NCBI GenBank assembly: GCA_008921705.1
Contig: VFFE01009149.1
Span: 1,681,779-1,745,778, forward strand
Length of the DNA stretch: 64,000 nt
DNA from: Burhinus oedicnemus
Taxonomy: Eukaryota; Chordata; Aves; Charadriiformes; Burhinidae
Direction of reading: 5' to 3'
Shown: positions 22,316-35,537 of the stretch, in pieces
Position numbering within the stretch: the stretch's first letter is position 1
Layout: each line of letters starts with the position of its first letter
The notes under the pieces: generated by a model
What the model saw: the letters and a program-made list of their open reading frames with translations, nothing else
Told to the model about the DNA's origin: nothing
The model's database searches: none
Position numbers and translations under genes: made by a program

Positions 22316-25300
22316 TGCTTACACTGAAAAGCAATCAGTTAAAATCAAATGGCTCACTTGTTAGTAACCCAAAGCATTCAGAGTTTCACTTGTGTTCATT
22401 TCAGATTACAGCTGAGAGAGTTACCTGAACATATACAAATAATCATCTGAACCCTGTGGCCTGTAAACCCAGGCTGAAATTTCTGCAAGGACAGACATCT
22501 TGAACCTTGCATTTTTTTATCAGGTTGAAAAAAATGTGGAAGCAATGTTTAAGAGATATTTTGGCAATTTTGTATTTCTTAGCAAGTGAAGAGCCATATG
22601 ACATACAAGCTTGTCACAATTTTTTTTTTTAATCTGAGCAACAGCTTGATTTACATTTGTTTCAATTTCAGACTGCGACTCACCTCATTTTTTTATTTTA
22701 ATTAGACTTGTTCAACTCTTCTTGGAATTTTCTGAGTTCTTTGGAAAGACAGTGTCAAGATGTACACAGCTTGCTTTACACTGCTGACCTTCAGTCTTTT
22801 ATAAACTATTGTCTTACAAAATTAATTAACCAAATAGCCCATCTATCTAGAGCTGTTTGTATGGAGAAACGTGTGTTCATTAACTTTACTGATCTCTTAC
22901 TTTTGTGACTTGTGTGCTTCAACTTCCTTGTCTTCCATATCTCAGGTAGCTATTTAAAGCAGGGTCAGGTCTGATAACATAGTCTACATCTGTTGTAGTG
23001 TAGATATATATATTTTTGTTTCCCTGAATCAGTTAAAAAGGAGTTGGGCATATCAAAAAAACAACAGAATATACATATGTGTTAAGGTAGATGTTACCTT
23101 TCTTTATAGAGGGGGTTTATGCACATCAGTCCTCATTTCCTCATGTGGTCACCAGATTTTATTTCATAAGGGGTATATGCTACCAGCCTTATCTACTCCA
23201 CCAATATGCTATTCATCATGATCTAGGACACCCAGATGAAGTCCTAAGTTCGGATGTAAAGGCTTAAATTCGCTGTGTGAGGCTAACGAAGAAGAGGACT
23301 AAGCACATGTCAGTCTTGTGCTTTCCTTCTGAAAAGACAGAGAGTATAAAACATCATAAAACTCTGAGCTGTGGACTCAGTCCAGCAGAAATTTTGCAGG
23401 AAGCAAAAGGAAGCTTACCTTTGAGAGAATTGTGCTGGTCGTGTTCCAGTCTCCAGCACATGTAAATAGACATAACCTTACTGTCAGGAGAACACAGGCA
23501 ATAAGGCTGTAATGTTTAATCCTTTTTGAATAAGCTATTTAAAGAGGGCCAAAGTATAGTAAAAACAATTAGAGGCTGTTTACTTCTTGGCTAGTGAAAT
23601 CTTTGGATATGTGACGTGTGCTGTGATGGGAAAGGAGCAAGCAGCCATCTCTACCATCAATGACTGTTAGCTTCTGTTCTGGATGTAAAGAATCATTTTT
23701 TAAAATTTATTTTCCAAATCTGAACATTGTCTGAGCAAAATGTTTTCAAAAGTTTTCTTTGGATATTTTGAAAATGCATGATCCAAAAGAAATAGTTATT
23801 TTGAAATTATGTTCTCTGTTCAACAGCATAGATGCATCTATGAATATGATACTTCTGAAGGCTTGTATTTCTGCTGGGAGTGAATCTGTTTGCTCCAGAT
23901 TGACGTGTGGGGGTGAGGTGTTGCGTTCCCACAAATACACCATGAGAAAGCAGTCTTTTACTTCTTTTGCATGAAAGACAGCCTGAATGTATGAGTTCAT
24001 TATTCAGTGCATGGGAGTGGATACCTCTTACTTCTGTCTCGGTTTTAAGAGCTTCTAGTTCAGTCACTATGAGTGCTCTATCCCAGTAAAGCACCGATGC
24101 ATTTTTTTCTGCAAGTACCATGGTCACTATATAATCCAGCCTAGTAGATCCAAGGGCAGTGGGGTGTTCTCCATCTCTTAAGAGAGAGTGAGCTGTCCCA
24201 AAATCCCTCCTCGCAGTCACACCATGGGGATGTACCCACGGTTCAGGATGAGTGCTGCCTGGGTGGCTGATACCAGTGAGACCCTGAGTACCAGCGCAGG
24301 AGCCAATAACTAATGAGAAAGGAGTCTGCCTCCTGTACGCTGGCTGTGTTTCAGTGCTACTGTAGAGCTGATTGTAAAGATGGTTTCTTGATCTCCCGTT
24401 TTTATGCCTTTCTGCAGGGCTCTGTCTCATTCATTCTGATATTCACATTGCACTGACTTCTTGCTGCTGTGTCAAGGACAGAGTAAACCTTCAGACTGCC
24501 AAATGAATGTTGTGGGCAGACTTGGAAACCAAGGGATAATTTCCGCCCTATATGTACATTGCATTTTCCACTCTTATGAGGCAGGTTTCTGGTTTACTAG
24601 TCTGCAGGGAGGAAAGGGAACTGCATGAGAAATTCCCATGGTGTGGTCTTTTCTCTTTTAAAGTGGAACAAACCTAGAAATATTGCAATGACCCATCATA
24701 CAAAATGTAAAAAATAAAAAATAAATTATGAAGGGTGACCAAAATGTCTTATTTCAATAAAAAAAATCAAACATCTCATATAAGGGTACTTTTCATTTAT
24801 AGGTTGTTTTGAAAAGAAAACAGAAATTTCTGAAAGGATAGCAATACCGATGTTGCAGTATCAGAACACATCCTGTCAGGTTGTTCTTCCCCAAGTTGAA
24901 ATACCAGTCGCTTTGACCACTTCTATTAAATATTTAATTGTGATTAGTTTTCATTTTCCAATTGAAAAGTGTTGCCCTGGAGAATGCACAACTAGCTCTT
25001 CTAAATGGCAAAAGAAAAAACCACATTTCTTGTGTCTGGAAGAGAATGATGTACCTGTTGAACATCCTTATCCTCAGAGTTGCATCAAAATCCAGGGAAC
25101 TGTGCAGCAAGAGGCAGACTAATGGCTATTCCAATATCCATTCTCCAGTAATTTGTCCATAGCATGAGCTACTGAAAGATTAATCCTGCCCTGAGTGGCA
25201 GAGAATATTGATAAAACTGATAATCATGTTCAGTGTGTTTCTCAGTATTTCATTATTCTCTACCATAGTTCTCTCTAAATAGACAGGTTTCTTATATGTA

Positions 25301-25930
25301 CAAATACAATGGAAAGAAAGTTGTGTAGGATACATTAGAAGCATTTTTTTCTTTAGGAAGCAGAATAAATTTAATTTCTTTTCTGTGCCAGCCTGTTCTG
25401 GATTACAATTCCTTATCCAGTTTCTATTACAACAGGATTAGCATTATTTTCTTCTATTTTTTTGTCTGATTTTACAGTGTTGTCTGTGTGCCTCTGTTGA
25501 ATCAAACCTCAGTAACCTGAAGTGTCTTTTATGTACTGTGTATTAATTTCTGTTACCTTTTTGACAACCATACTTATGTAAATACAGTTTAAACGGATTA
25601 TCTCACTTGTCATCCAGTCCTACTCAGCTCTACTTCCTATTCCTTTATAAGTCTGAAAATGAATAAAATTATTTGAAACTTTGAAAAATTTGAAAAATTA
25701 CTTAAATTCTTAGGCCAGGAAAATGTTGAAAATATACATTTAAAATTCTGAAAAAGAATTTCGGGCTCCTCTTGCCTTTTGGCCTCAGTGACTCCTCTAA
25801 TTCTTCCTAGGAAAGTTTAGACATCTATCAGATGAGTTCACTAAAAATAATGTTCAAAAATCTTCCAGATAATTTTCCCTTAGAATATGTGTAAAGGCAT
25901 CTTTAGGACAAGTATGATAATCCTTTAAGC

Positions 25931-25975
25931 TAAAAAAAAAAAGAAAAAGAAAAAAAGAAAAAGAAAAAAAGAAAA
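25931..25975. repeat. A-rich (AAAAAG)n purine tract
   Basis: AAAAAG-type units occur in a 45-bp purine tract, interrupted only by unit-length variation. Confidence 0.8.
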
Positions 25976-27526
25976 TCGCTCAGTAATTGACTCTACTTTT
26001 GTACTCTGAATTGTCTCTTGCAGTTGGGCCACTAACTTGATGTGGAAAAGCCATAACCTGGAGTGCAGAGTAAAGCTCTCCCAGCAAAAGTGGGAATACT
26101 GAATAGGATGTTCTTCTTTCCAGAAGTCTTTCTATTTGTCTTGTTTCACCACACCATTTCTCTGTCCTCTACTGATGCCAATTGGAGCCTTAAAAGGCAA
26201 GCTTAATTATTGTTTAACTGCAAAGAAACATTGCAACAGGAACATTTTAAGATTGCTTGTAATGTTTTAGCATTTGGAGGGTATTTCTCTGTAATTCTTA
26301 TAGCTCTGTCATTAGTCAGGAAATCAGTTTTACAGCAGATACTCTCTTTAATGGATGCATCGGAGCAATGGTTACACACAGATTGTTATGATATACTAGG
26401 GATAAACTAAAGTTCTGTTGCTGAGCTTTTCTGTAGGAATAAAGCAAGTTTCTTTACAGCTTTAGGCATAGTACTCAAAATAAAGGCAGAGACATCACGA
26501 ACCCCACAAAACATTACCAGATTAAACATTTGAAACTGAGATCAAAATGCAGCAGAATTCAAGGGAAAGAAAATATGTGTTTTTCTGTACATCTCCCACC
26601 TACATCTAGTAGTTTAGTGACAAGTCTAGGGAAACCTAGAGTTGGAGAAAATGCTAAATTACAATGTAACTCTTTGCTGAGGAAAATTTAGAAGGCACTC
26701 AGTTTCCATTAGTTTAAGAGTCATGACTTTGAGTAACAGATGTCAGTATTGCTCCCAATTGATATTTATTGGTGAAGAATGCCTAATTCTGGTTTGCCTA
26801 GATAAGAAGAGATACATTTAAGCAGAATACTCACAAAATTAGAGTTGCAAGATAGAGTAAAAGAAAAGTTCTGAAAAGGAACTTAGGAATTTCTTACTGT
26901 TATCTTGAGGAAAGGATGACCATGACCTCTGCAAGACTAAGGGATCCCTAACCTAACTGAAGAGCAAGTCTAAATATGTCTATAAATATTTTCTTAATGC
27001 TTTACCTCAGAAAGAAAACAGAGATGAGGTGAACTGTGTCTGCCCTGAAGGAAGTCTGCGAAAAACAGGAAGTTTGGGTTGTTTTTTTTTTTTAAACTTT
27101 CCTTTTCCTATATGCAATGCAATAAAACCAAACAACAATATAAACATATAAATAAACCCCACTGTTATTATTGGGTTTTCTTGCTTTGGTCTCTTAGTAA
27201 GTGAGAAAGCCCTGTGTTGCCTGTCTTTACAGGAAGAGAGACTATTCAAGGATGCCCCACTTTCCTATTCCCCTGGGACTCCATGAGCTCCCCCGGGCAG
27301 CAGAACTGCTGACCTGTTTTCTTACTAACATAGCAGTTTCATGTGTAAAGGTATTCACTTGCATGTCCTACAAGATAATCACAGTTTTGGGGGGGGGGTG
27401 TCCCCACTTTGTGGAGAGTTCAGGTTTGTTCATGGATTAAGTTAGTACAGAACACTGATTTGAAGTCACTTTGCTCATTTCTTTAATTAGCTTTTAAAGT
27501 ATAAAAACACTCAATACACTTTGTAC

Positions 27527-27540
27527 CCAATAGATGGCAG
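27527..27540 (+). promoter_or_regulatory. CTCF-like motif candidate
   Basis: CCAATAGATGGCAG agrees with the CTCF core except in the first variable positions. Plus orientation points towards PI15. Inference from motif only. Confidence 0.35.
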
Positions 27541-30500
27541 TGAAACACTGAAAATCCACCAACTTTGTTTATGTTTTTATTTTTAAATGTGTTCTGCAGT
27601 GAAAATAACCAGCTACTGCCCAATGTTCCTCCTTAACAGCAGGCGAATTTACACTTTCCTCCAGATTCTGAGCTGCTGCTTGATAGGAATCTGACATTTT
27701 CACATGCATCATAATCTAGTCTTTGCTCTGATACTTTTGGGTGACTGTTTTCACAAAAATCTGTGCCTCTTTTTTAATTAGATATCAATCACTGTTGACA
27801 AGGTGATGATAAATTCCTTCCAGTGCTTATCCCTTCATCAAAATAGAATAATCTCTTCCATGTCTTCAGGATGGTGACCAACTGAACTGCTGAGTATATA
27901 CAGAAGATTTTTCTATGTTTGCTTTTCTGAGAAATATAGAAGCTTGTACAGCTTTACCTGACGTCTTTGTATCAACTGCATAAAAAGCATAGGTTTTGTA
28001 GCAATTAAGGGAAGGAGTTGAGTTTGGAGTTTAGAGGATGAAGGTTGTCTTCCACTGTATGTAATATTGCAAGTTTCATTTTATAACAGTAGGAGTTTTC
28101 AGAAAATCTTAGAGCAAATATTTTGCATCTTGTTGACCGATTGTCCCTAAGGACCTTGTTGTTGCCTTTTCACCATAAGGCTTCATACTAAAACTGATAG
28201 TTTATTTGCACTTCAGAAAAGTGTGAGCTACAGAAACTGGTGATGTCCTATTTTTATGATTGTGCTTTCAGTCTAGCAAGATCTTCAAAGGACAGGACCA
28301 TCAAAGCAATATTTGCTATTTGAGAACTACTTGAAAGGGCAGAAGGTGTGAAATATTTCCAAATGGGTGCACATGACATCTGATAACCAGAAAAATTACA
28401 CACCTACTTTATAAACATAATTTGTGCTGCACAACACAAATCTTTTTCCCACCCTGTGGAACATGTGCATCTTTAATAAAGAATTTGTATTTATAGTTCC
28501 GTTTACTAAGAGAGTTGCCTTATGGCTGCTTGCAGGAGTATGCAACTTCTCTAAAGATTTGAGATTTTGTCCTCACTTTCTTCAGGTGGTTGGCTAACTA
28601 TAAAATGGTGTTCATACACAGAAAAGCCCTTGACAAGAAGACCAGTATGAGAGAGGAGGAGAAGCAAAGAGACAATAGTCTGAAAAACTAAGTAGGGAAG
28701 GTTCCTAAGTAATGATTTCACCTGTCACACGCTGAAATTCTCTGTAAGGGAAGACTTCTACTTACTGGTTTCATTGGTTGACCTCAGCTGTTTCCATGAG
28801 GACTAAATTTAACATCTGTCTTGTGATACGGAATACTTAAAGGGTAAGCTGTCGGCAAAGGTGTTGGGCACTTGCCACTGGTGGCATGTACCAGTGCTGC
28901 CTTTCTAGCACCAAAAGCCCAAAATACAGGCCTGCCATTTTGTGGTCCCTGCAGTGCAGCAGCTATTCCACCTGGTCCCTAAAGACTGCAGTTCACAATA
29001 GAGATTCAGCTTTTTTTTGCTTTGGTAGTGAAAAAATTAATAAAATTGACCATTCTTTTTTTTGAACCATGTTACCATGCAGTAATTTTTTCCGGACTTC
29101 AATACTCATATCTTTTTGGCCCACACCTCTGTCCTGTAACAACATTATAATAGCTCAGTGGTTTGGATGGAGATGATACATCTCTGAATATCATGTCAAA
29201 GATCAGCATAAATTGTTCAAAGAACTGTTCTGGCATCGGATCAAAATTCACTTGAGAAAATCTAAGCTTGTATTTATACAATAAACTGTGCTAAACAATG
29301 TAATTATGGTTCATCATGTCAACTTGAATAAACTTGAAAGGTTTCACTATTTTTAATGCCATTGTAAAAATGTACCAAAAGTGAAAAACTGAATACTGTG
29401 TATTTTCTATTGAACCACAAAAGAAGTCTTAGTCCAGATAATACTGAGGGTCTCATTTAAAAACCACAAACTCCTGAGAATTTAGAGTTAAGGCTAAAAA
29501 TACAGTCTTAACTTATTTTGTTGCATTTAGGTATTGAAGAGGTGAAACTGCAATACCTACACAGAATGGGGTTAGTTAAGGATCCTAAACAGAGTTTGAA
29601 AATATCCACAGACACAGCATTATATGTCGCCAGTCCCATTTATGGATACTGCTATATTAATGACACAATATTTGTTTTAGCGGCCACCAAATATCTTTGC
29701 CAGATTAAACATTTGTAATCTGGATCCAACTTTAATATACTCTTTCAAATGGGAAAGCCACAAACAGCTATAGGCACCATCAACACAGTCTCCCTCAATC
29801 TGTTAGTTTGTCAGAATTACAGACAAGTTAAAGCCAATAATAATAAGCACCTTCCATGAGGACATTAATTAGAATGTTAAAATAATGAGACTCCCTGCTA
29901 TAAACAAATCCGAGTTTAGTGTGCTGCAAGAAAGTCCTACGCTATTGCTACAAAAGACTAGCAGTAAGTTGAGATCAGTCCAGTGAAATGAGAGCAGAGT
30001 ATAAACTTGCTTCCCTCTTTTTATCCAAAGATGCCCATGACCCGTAACTTTTTAATACCCTTGACCATCTTCTCTTTTTATCCTTCAGTCCTTGCCTATC
30101 ATTTTAGGCATGTCTACACAGTGGACCTGTCCACTTAAGTATAGAATATAACTCTCTTAGAAATATCCACTCCATTTTTTTAGGTGGAACTAAGGTGATT
30201 ATATTGTATTTTCTCTATAGCCACTGGATTTGCCTTTGCAGTTCCATGGGCTTTCAATGCCATGGCAATAAGACATATGGATAAGGAAGAGGAGCAGCAG
30301 TATGAAATACGGCATTAATCTGAAGCAACTTCACCAGTGGAGACATTTTTCCAGACATGGATGCTAGCAGTGACTAGTGGGCTAGGTTTGTGATACAAAC
30401 ATGGGACAACCAGCCATGGCACTGATCTCAATGGTAACATAGCTCATTTTCTGTGTCACTCTTCTTTATTCCCTTCCCTCCAGTTTTGACATTTCTGTCC

Positions 30501-31007
30501 TCTACTCTCACAGAAGGTTTCTTCTGCAAAGGCGAAATATATTCCCTGAAAAATAGCCTTTGTAACAAAAGGTTAATAGTTGTGAGGTTGTGATCAATTT
30601 TGAGGTTGCAAAATGGATATGCATTTGGGCTGTATGCATGTGACGGCTTAAGTGGCCATGTGGCAATATAGTAATTCTACATGCATCTTAGCAAACTACT
30701 TTACAGGCAACTGCATCACCTGATGTAAATATTCAAGAGCAACAGGAAGGACCCTTTTAGAAAAGATAATGAGCAAACTAACAGCAGATATTATCCTGCT
30801 GTTTCCCATAAAAAATTTGCACTGAGATAGCATAGGAATAAAAGAGAAAGTCAACCTGTGTGGACTATTTCTCTTGCAGTCTGTTTACCAATATACTATG
30901 GCTCAAAACTGAGCCAGTATATATTCTTGATTCTTATTCTATCTTTTCTGTTTATCACTACATTGCCTCACAATGCAGTTATTATTATTTTTAGACAAAT
31001 ATGTATT

Positions 31008-31118
31008 GGCGCTTGGAGACATGGTTTAGTAGTGGACTTGGTAGTGTTAGGTTAATAGTTGGACTTAAGGATCTTAAGGGTCTTCTCCAACCTAAATGAT
31101 TCTATGATTCTATGATCT
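31008..31118 (+). mobile_element. CR1 LINE 3' tail
   Basis: The sequence runs from GCGCTTGGAGACATGG through AGTGTTAGGTTAATAGTTGG and TCTCCAACCTAAATGA to the octamers ATTCTATGATTCTATGATC. It is a 110-bp 5'-truncated copy of the same subfamily type as 60053-60129. It has no coding capacity. Confidence 0.9.
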
Positions 31119-33939
31119 TCATAATCCTATTAGTCAGAGATGTCTAGAGAGACTAAAGTGTTAGGAGGATGTAAAGGGTTAAGATGGTTGAAAGGAAGGG
31201 ACAGTAAGCAGAAAATGGGTTGGGGAAGGGGCTGGTGTGACCAGATACTGGGGAGAATTCTTTACACAGGGAAATAAAGATTGAAGTTTGACAAGCACAG
31301 CATTTTTTATCATGCTGAGAAAGTGCAAGGAAGAGGACAATGGGGAGAGAAGAAAAGCTACTTGCAGAGTACCATGTAGCCTTAATTCTGCCTTATTTAG
31401 CCCATATCTGGAAATCCATGAAAACTCTCATGTTTGTGTAATGGCACGCAAAATACCTGCAAGCACGCTGAAGCATTTTAAGGCTTGTTCAGGAAAAAAC
31501 TCCTGATGTGGCAGGTGACACAGTGACAGTTTGCCTGTCTCCATGATTAAGCAAAGCAATGACTATATCTGCAAAGTCACTGAATTTTGGGCTGCTCTGG
31601 TTAAATGCTTTGTGGTTGAGGCCCACAATCCTTAGGGACTGGGAAGAGGGGACTTGTTATGTTAAGCTAAGGGCGCCCTGTATTGCATGGGAATTTTTAT
31701 CAAATTTTACAGTAATGAAATTTTTTCATGATTCAATGGCAGAACAAACTTGCAGTCCACTTCTTTATCATTTGGACAGCATAAGATCCATAAATCCTTC
31801 GTTTTCTGCCTCACTCTGTAATATCTGTTTACGGATGCCTGCATCCTGTCAGTTCTCCAGACAGTACTGAACATGCTCAAACACTGAACATGTTTCAACC
31901 AGGGCAATTGAGTCCAGCAACTCGGAGCTGGCATACCCAGATGCAGGGACACTCTGTGAGTGATGTTATAATTATCTGCCTCCGGTTTTAGACTACAGCT
32001 TCCTGAGCTGCTCTGGGCTGCACGATGAAGTGGAGCATCTGGAAGAGCTCAGGATAGGCAGGTGCCTGAACAAGACCAATCAAAACACTAAGCAATGGGG
32101 GATAACAGTTAAGAGCATTCAGAAGTAAGAGTGGATTTAGAGAGAACCAGATGGAGAGAGACAAGTTCTTGTAATACTGAAGAGGGATTTTTTTTCCTTC
32201 TAAGACTTGACCGGGAATTGTGTACATTGGGTCAGGCAGGAAACGATCAGCACAGCGGGCAGCAGGAAAACGACTGGGTTAATAACCTGTCTTCAAATAT
32301 AAAAAGATGCAAATCCTAACAAGGCTCTTTTCAGCATGGGATTTAGTGTTGCTAAACTGATGGCTCCTGCCTAAAAGTCCAGCTGTTGTAAACAGTTACA
32401 AATACAACGTCCTAACACAACTTCTTAACCTTAAAATGAATAGACACTGCAAAATGGAGTTTCTTCTGTTCCAGACAAGGTTAGAGGTCTTATCTATCTG
32501 CGTTGTTTATTAGAAAGCAGTTAAGTGTGAAAAAAACTTATGTGTGGAAGTAAGCTACTTCACAGTGAACTAATTAAAATTGTTCAGATTTGGCTTTTCA
32601 GGGTTGAGACATGTTTTTACAGTGTACAATAGTCAGCAAGCACTACAGTATTGCACAGTCTAAAGTATGTTGCCACTAAAGTACCTGTTTTTTTGGTTTG
32701 TTGCTTGGGTTTTTTACTGTGGTTACTTTATTAATAGATCCATACCATGTATAACATATGCCCCTTGAAAGATCATAGATGGAGGGAGTGGCATTGATTT
32801 ATAAAATCAGTTTTGAGTGCTGTTATTGATTTCGTTTCCAGAAAATATGTTTACAGGATGGCACTCTTGAGAATCCTGATAGATCGGGAAATCAACTAGT
32901 TTATAACTTTGCATCACATTTTTTCTACTTTTTGAGGAACTCAGGTAAGCAGGCAATTATCAAAATCAAACTCTGATTAAGTACTTTGAGCTCCAACACA
33001 TATATTTGCATGCAGTGGTTAAAACTGCATATTAAAAAATGATCTGTATTTTTAGGAGCACCTGTATGAAAAAAAAAAAGCTGTCCCACTATTCTGTCTT
33101 ATTTCCTCATCCATGAAAGAAGCTGGTTAGTGTACTCGCATATGCCAGGTCATTTTAACCAACATTTGTACATGTATAGCCAGCAATTACAGAAAGTTAC
33201 AGAACATCCAACGACTCATAAGAAAGCCTCTGCCTCTTCTGGTAAAGCAGAAATGGACTCCAACAGCCAAATATTTACTCAGATCTGTGAGTCACAGATC
33301 CTGTAACTTCAGGTTACATCTTCGTCTTCAAGGCTGCAAAGCACATCCAGTTCATCCTTACCAACTACAGCAGTCCGCTGCATGTGCTCTTTTGCTTTAC
33401 TCTAAAAGTTGAAGCTCTATGACTTGATTCTATGTCCCTTTTAGGTAGAGATATAGGAGCCAGTTATGTTGAGAATTTGATGATGTTTATTTAATGAAGT
33501 TTATTTAAGAATGTAGTTAACTTTTCTAATATTTAGTATGATGAAAAAGAGCAAGATTTGGACAGTTTCGCCTGATCTGAATTTGACATATTCTTGTGTT
33601 GAGGGACTGATCAAACACTTACTGAAGTTAGTGGAAGCATTGTATTCTTTTTCCATAATAGATGCTCTCAAATTACTTTATTTGTGATGCATAAAGATAA
33701 AATACTTTCTGTTCATCAACAAACTTGAGAAAATTACTATATGGAGAAACAAAATTCTTGTCAAAAAGAAACATGTCAAAAAGGTAAAATTCATAACAAG
33801 TGTCCTTTCCAAGCCAATTAGTATGCACAATCTTCAAAAGATTAGTAGTTTAAAATATTCAGATGGTTCAGAAGACATGACTGTGTTCACAGGGTATAAT
33901 TTTTGGTGATGTGGTATGAGAGTTGCTGTCTACAGGGTG
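31119..33939. other. Intergenic, no gene recognised
   Basis: AT-rich single-copy-looking DNA. ORFs are at most 103 codons with no motifs. Confidence 0.55.
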
Positions 33940-34064
33940 TAATGATCTGTGACCACAGACAAACTGACCCCGGGATCATCAGCCAACCACAAACACAGCA
34001 CTGGGATTTAAATGTGGCTTCCAAAACCACAAACCTCCACCCACTGAGCTAAAACAGCAACTCT
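33940..34064 (-). mobile_element. tRNA-derived SINE relic (tentative)
   Basis: The minus strand reads TAGCTCAGTGGGTGGAG (34051-34035), a near-perfect Pol III A box. About 35 bp downstream is CATTTAAATCCC (34014-34003), a decayed B box of the GGTTCAAATCC type. Spacing is tRNA-like, but the cloverleaf does not form well and the sequence continues past the tRNA end, so an ancient tRNA-derived SINE is likelier than a tRNA gene. The family was not identified. Confidence 0.45.
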
Positions 34065-35522
34065 TCTGGATCAGCTAATAGAGAGGACTGATGAACAAAC
34101 ACACGAGGAGGTGCATCATGTTTTTACTGCAGCACACGTGTACTTCAGTGATCACATCATTAGCAGGTACCAGAAGGTTAAGCAAAATAAAAGCTTCTCA
34201 CACACAGACAGAGGCCGTACAGAGGGAGATCTATATTTGACAGCAGCCTTGGGATATGCTTGGTCCCTTTTTAAATAGACGAGCATTCTCCCTGGCTACT
34301 GTCCCCTTTGGAGCCTCTTCTCAGCCCTGCCTAATTCACAATGATTCAGTGTTTTCTGTCTTCATAACTAGAGGTGGAGTGCTGTGATAGAGCCAAATAA
34401 ACAGGAAAGTAATGGATGTACTGGAGAAAATTAAAGGTTCAAAAGGCAAAGCAGCAAAGTTCCTAAACCCATGACTCTTATCTGAGGGGGGGAAAAAAAA
34501 GGAACAAAACCTAAAGAGGGAGAAAGGGTATAATTTTCATAAACCAAGAGATGTCATTCAGCATTATCAGCTCCAACAATGAACTCCTTCCTTGCCAGGT
34601 TTCCATAAGAGCATATTAAAACTGCAGAAAACAAAATGCTTCATGTGTCTAGCTTCATCAGGAGCCTTTGTCACACTTCTCAATTCACTTGTGCTGCGAT
34701 TATAATAAACTTACCCAGGGACAATATTTACAAATCTTCAACATCAAGGTTAAAAGTGAAGGTGAAAAACAAGTCATCTTTGGTGGAAACTCTGAAAGAT
34801 TGAAAGACTTACAACAACTAAACAGAGCTTTGCAAACCAGCCTTCAAGTACTTAAATGCTTCATCTGATGAAACCCATATAGGATTTAGGATTGTCTCTG
34901 CCATAATTCCTTGTATTTACAGACAACATACTTTTTTAAAATGCAAATGATACCATCATCTTGCAAAAATGTGACTAGCTGGAAATAACTGGGTTAAAAA
35001 ACCACTGGAAATAAAAACCATCAAAAAATGTACTCACGATGGATGTTTACATTAAAGTCTCTAATCCCAAAGGATTTTAAATGAGTCAGTTTGTCTTTTT
35101 CAATTAGGTCTGTGCTGAGTTTTGTCATGAGGGGTCTGTGTTCCTCAGAGACATTTTTCAGAAAGCTTTCAAGTAATTTCCATGAAAACCTTGTAAAGTT
35201 AACAAGTAAAAGCCAGATCTTCAATGGGTATAAAATATTAGAACTCTGTTGATCCTGTCATTCTGGATCAGGAGGAAGTTGGGTTAGCTCATGTGGAACT
35301 ACTGCGAAAAAAATAAAACCAGCTCTAATGTTTGTTTTCTCCTCCCATCCCAGTCTTTTGACTGCCTGTTAAATTGTTATCTGACCATTAGATATTCAAT
35401 GGCTACTTAAGCATCTAAATTCCAGAAAAACTTTGTTTCAAGTCAGCACTGGCAGTTACAAAACCGCCACCTAGGACTATCAAAACCTTGCTCTTTTGGA
35501 GCCTATATTTCCATTACTAATG

Positions 35523-35537
35523 TTGCTATGGTAGCAA
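35523..35537. promoter_or_regulatory. RFX-like inverted repeat TTGCTA-TGG-TAGCAA
   Basis: Perfect 6-bp half-sites in inverted arrangement with a 3-bp spacer, as in palindromic X-boxes. Single motif only, no other support. Confidence 0.25.

Larger units (their letters stand above)
22316..31007. other. Intergenic, no gene recognised
   Basis: About 8.7 kb of AT-rich DNA. Contents noticed: T-run near 22620, purine-only run 25931-25975, G-run near 27390, a CTCF-like motif at 27527-27540, and a 207-codon minus-strand ORF at 24430-23807 without recognised domain (findings). No repeat family was recognised. Confidence 0.55.

Noticed and set aside
28866..28885. CTCF-like GCCACTGGTGGCATG
   Set aside because: One base is missing from the core compared with the consensus; a small inverted repeat explains the look.
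29099..29281. 60-codon minus ORF with protein-like text (PMPEQFFEQFMLIFDMIF)
   Set aside because: No family recognised, no splice-site support; length is ordinary for chance.
34003..34051. Functional tRNA gene
   Set aside because: The A box is good, but the B box is decayed and no proper acceptor, anticodon or T-arm stems form.
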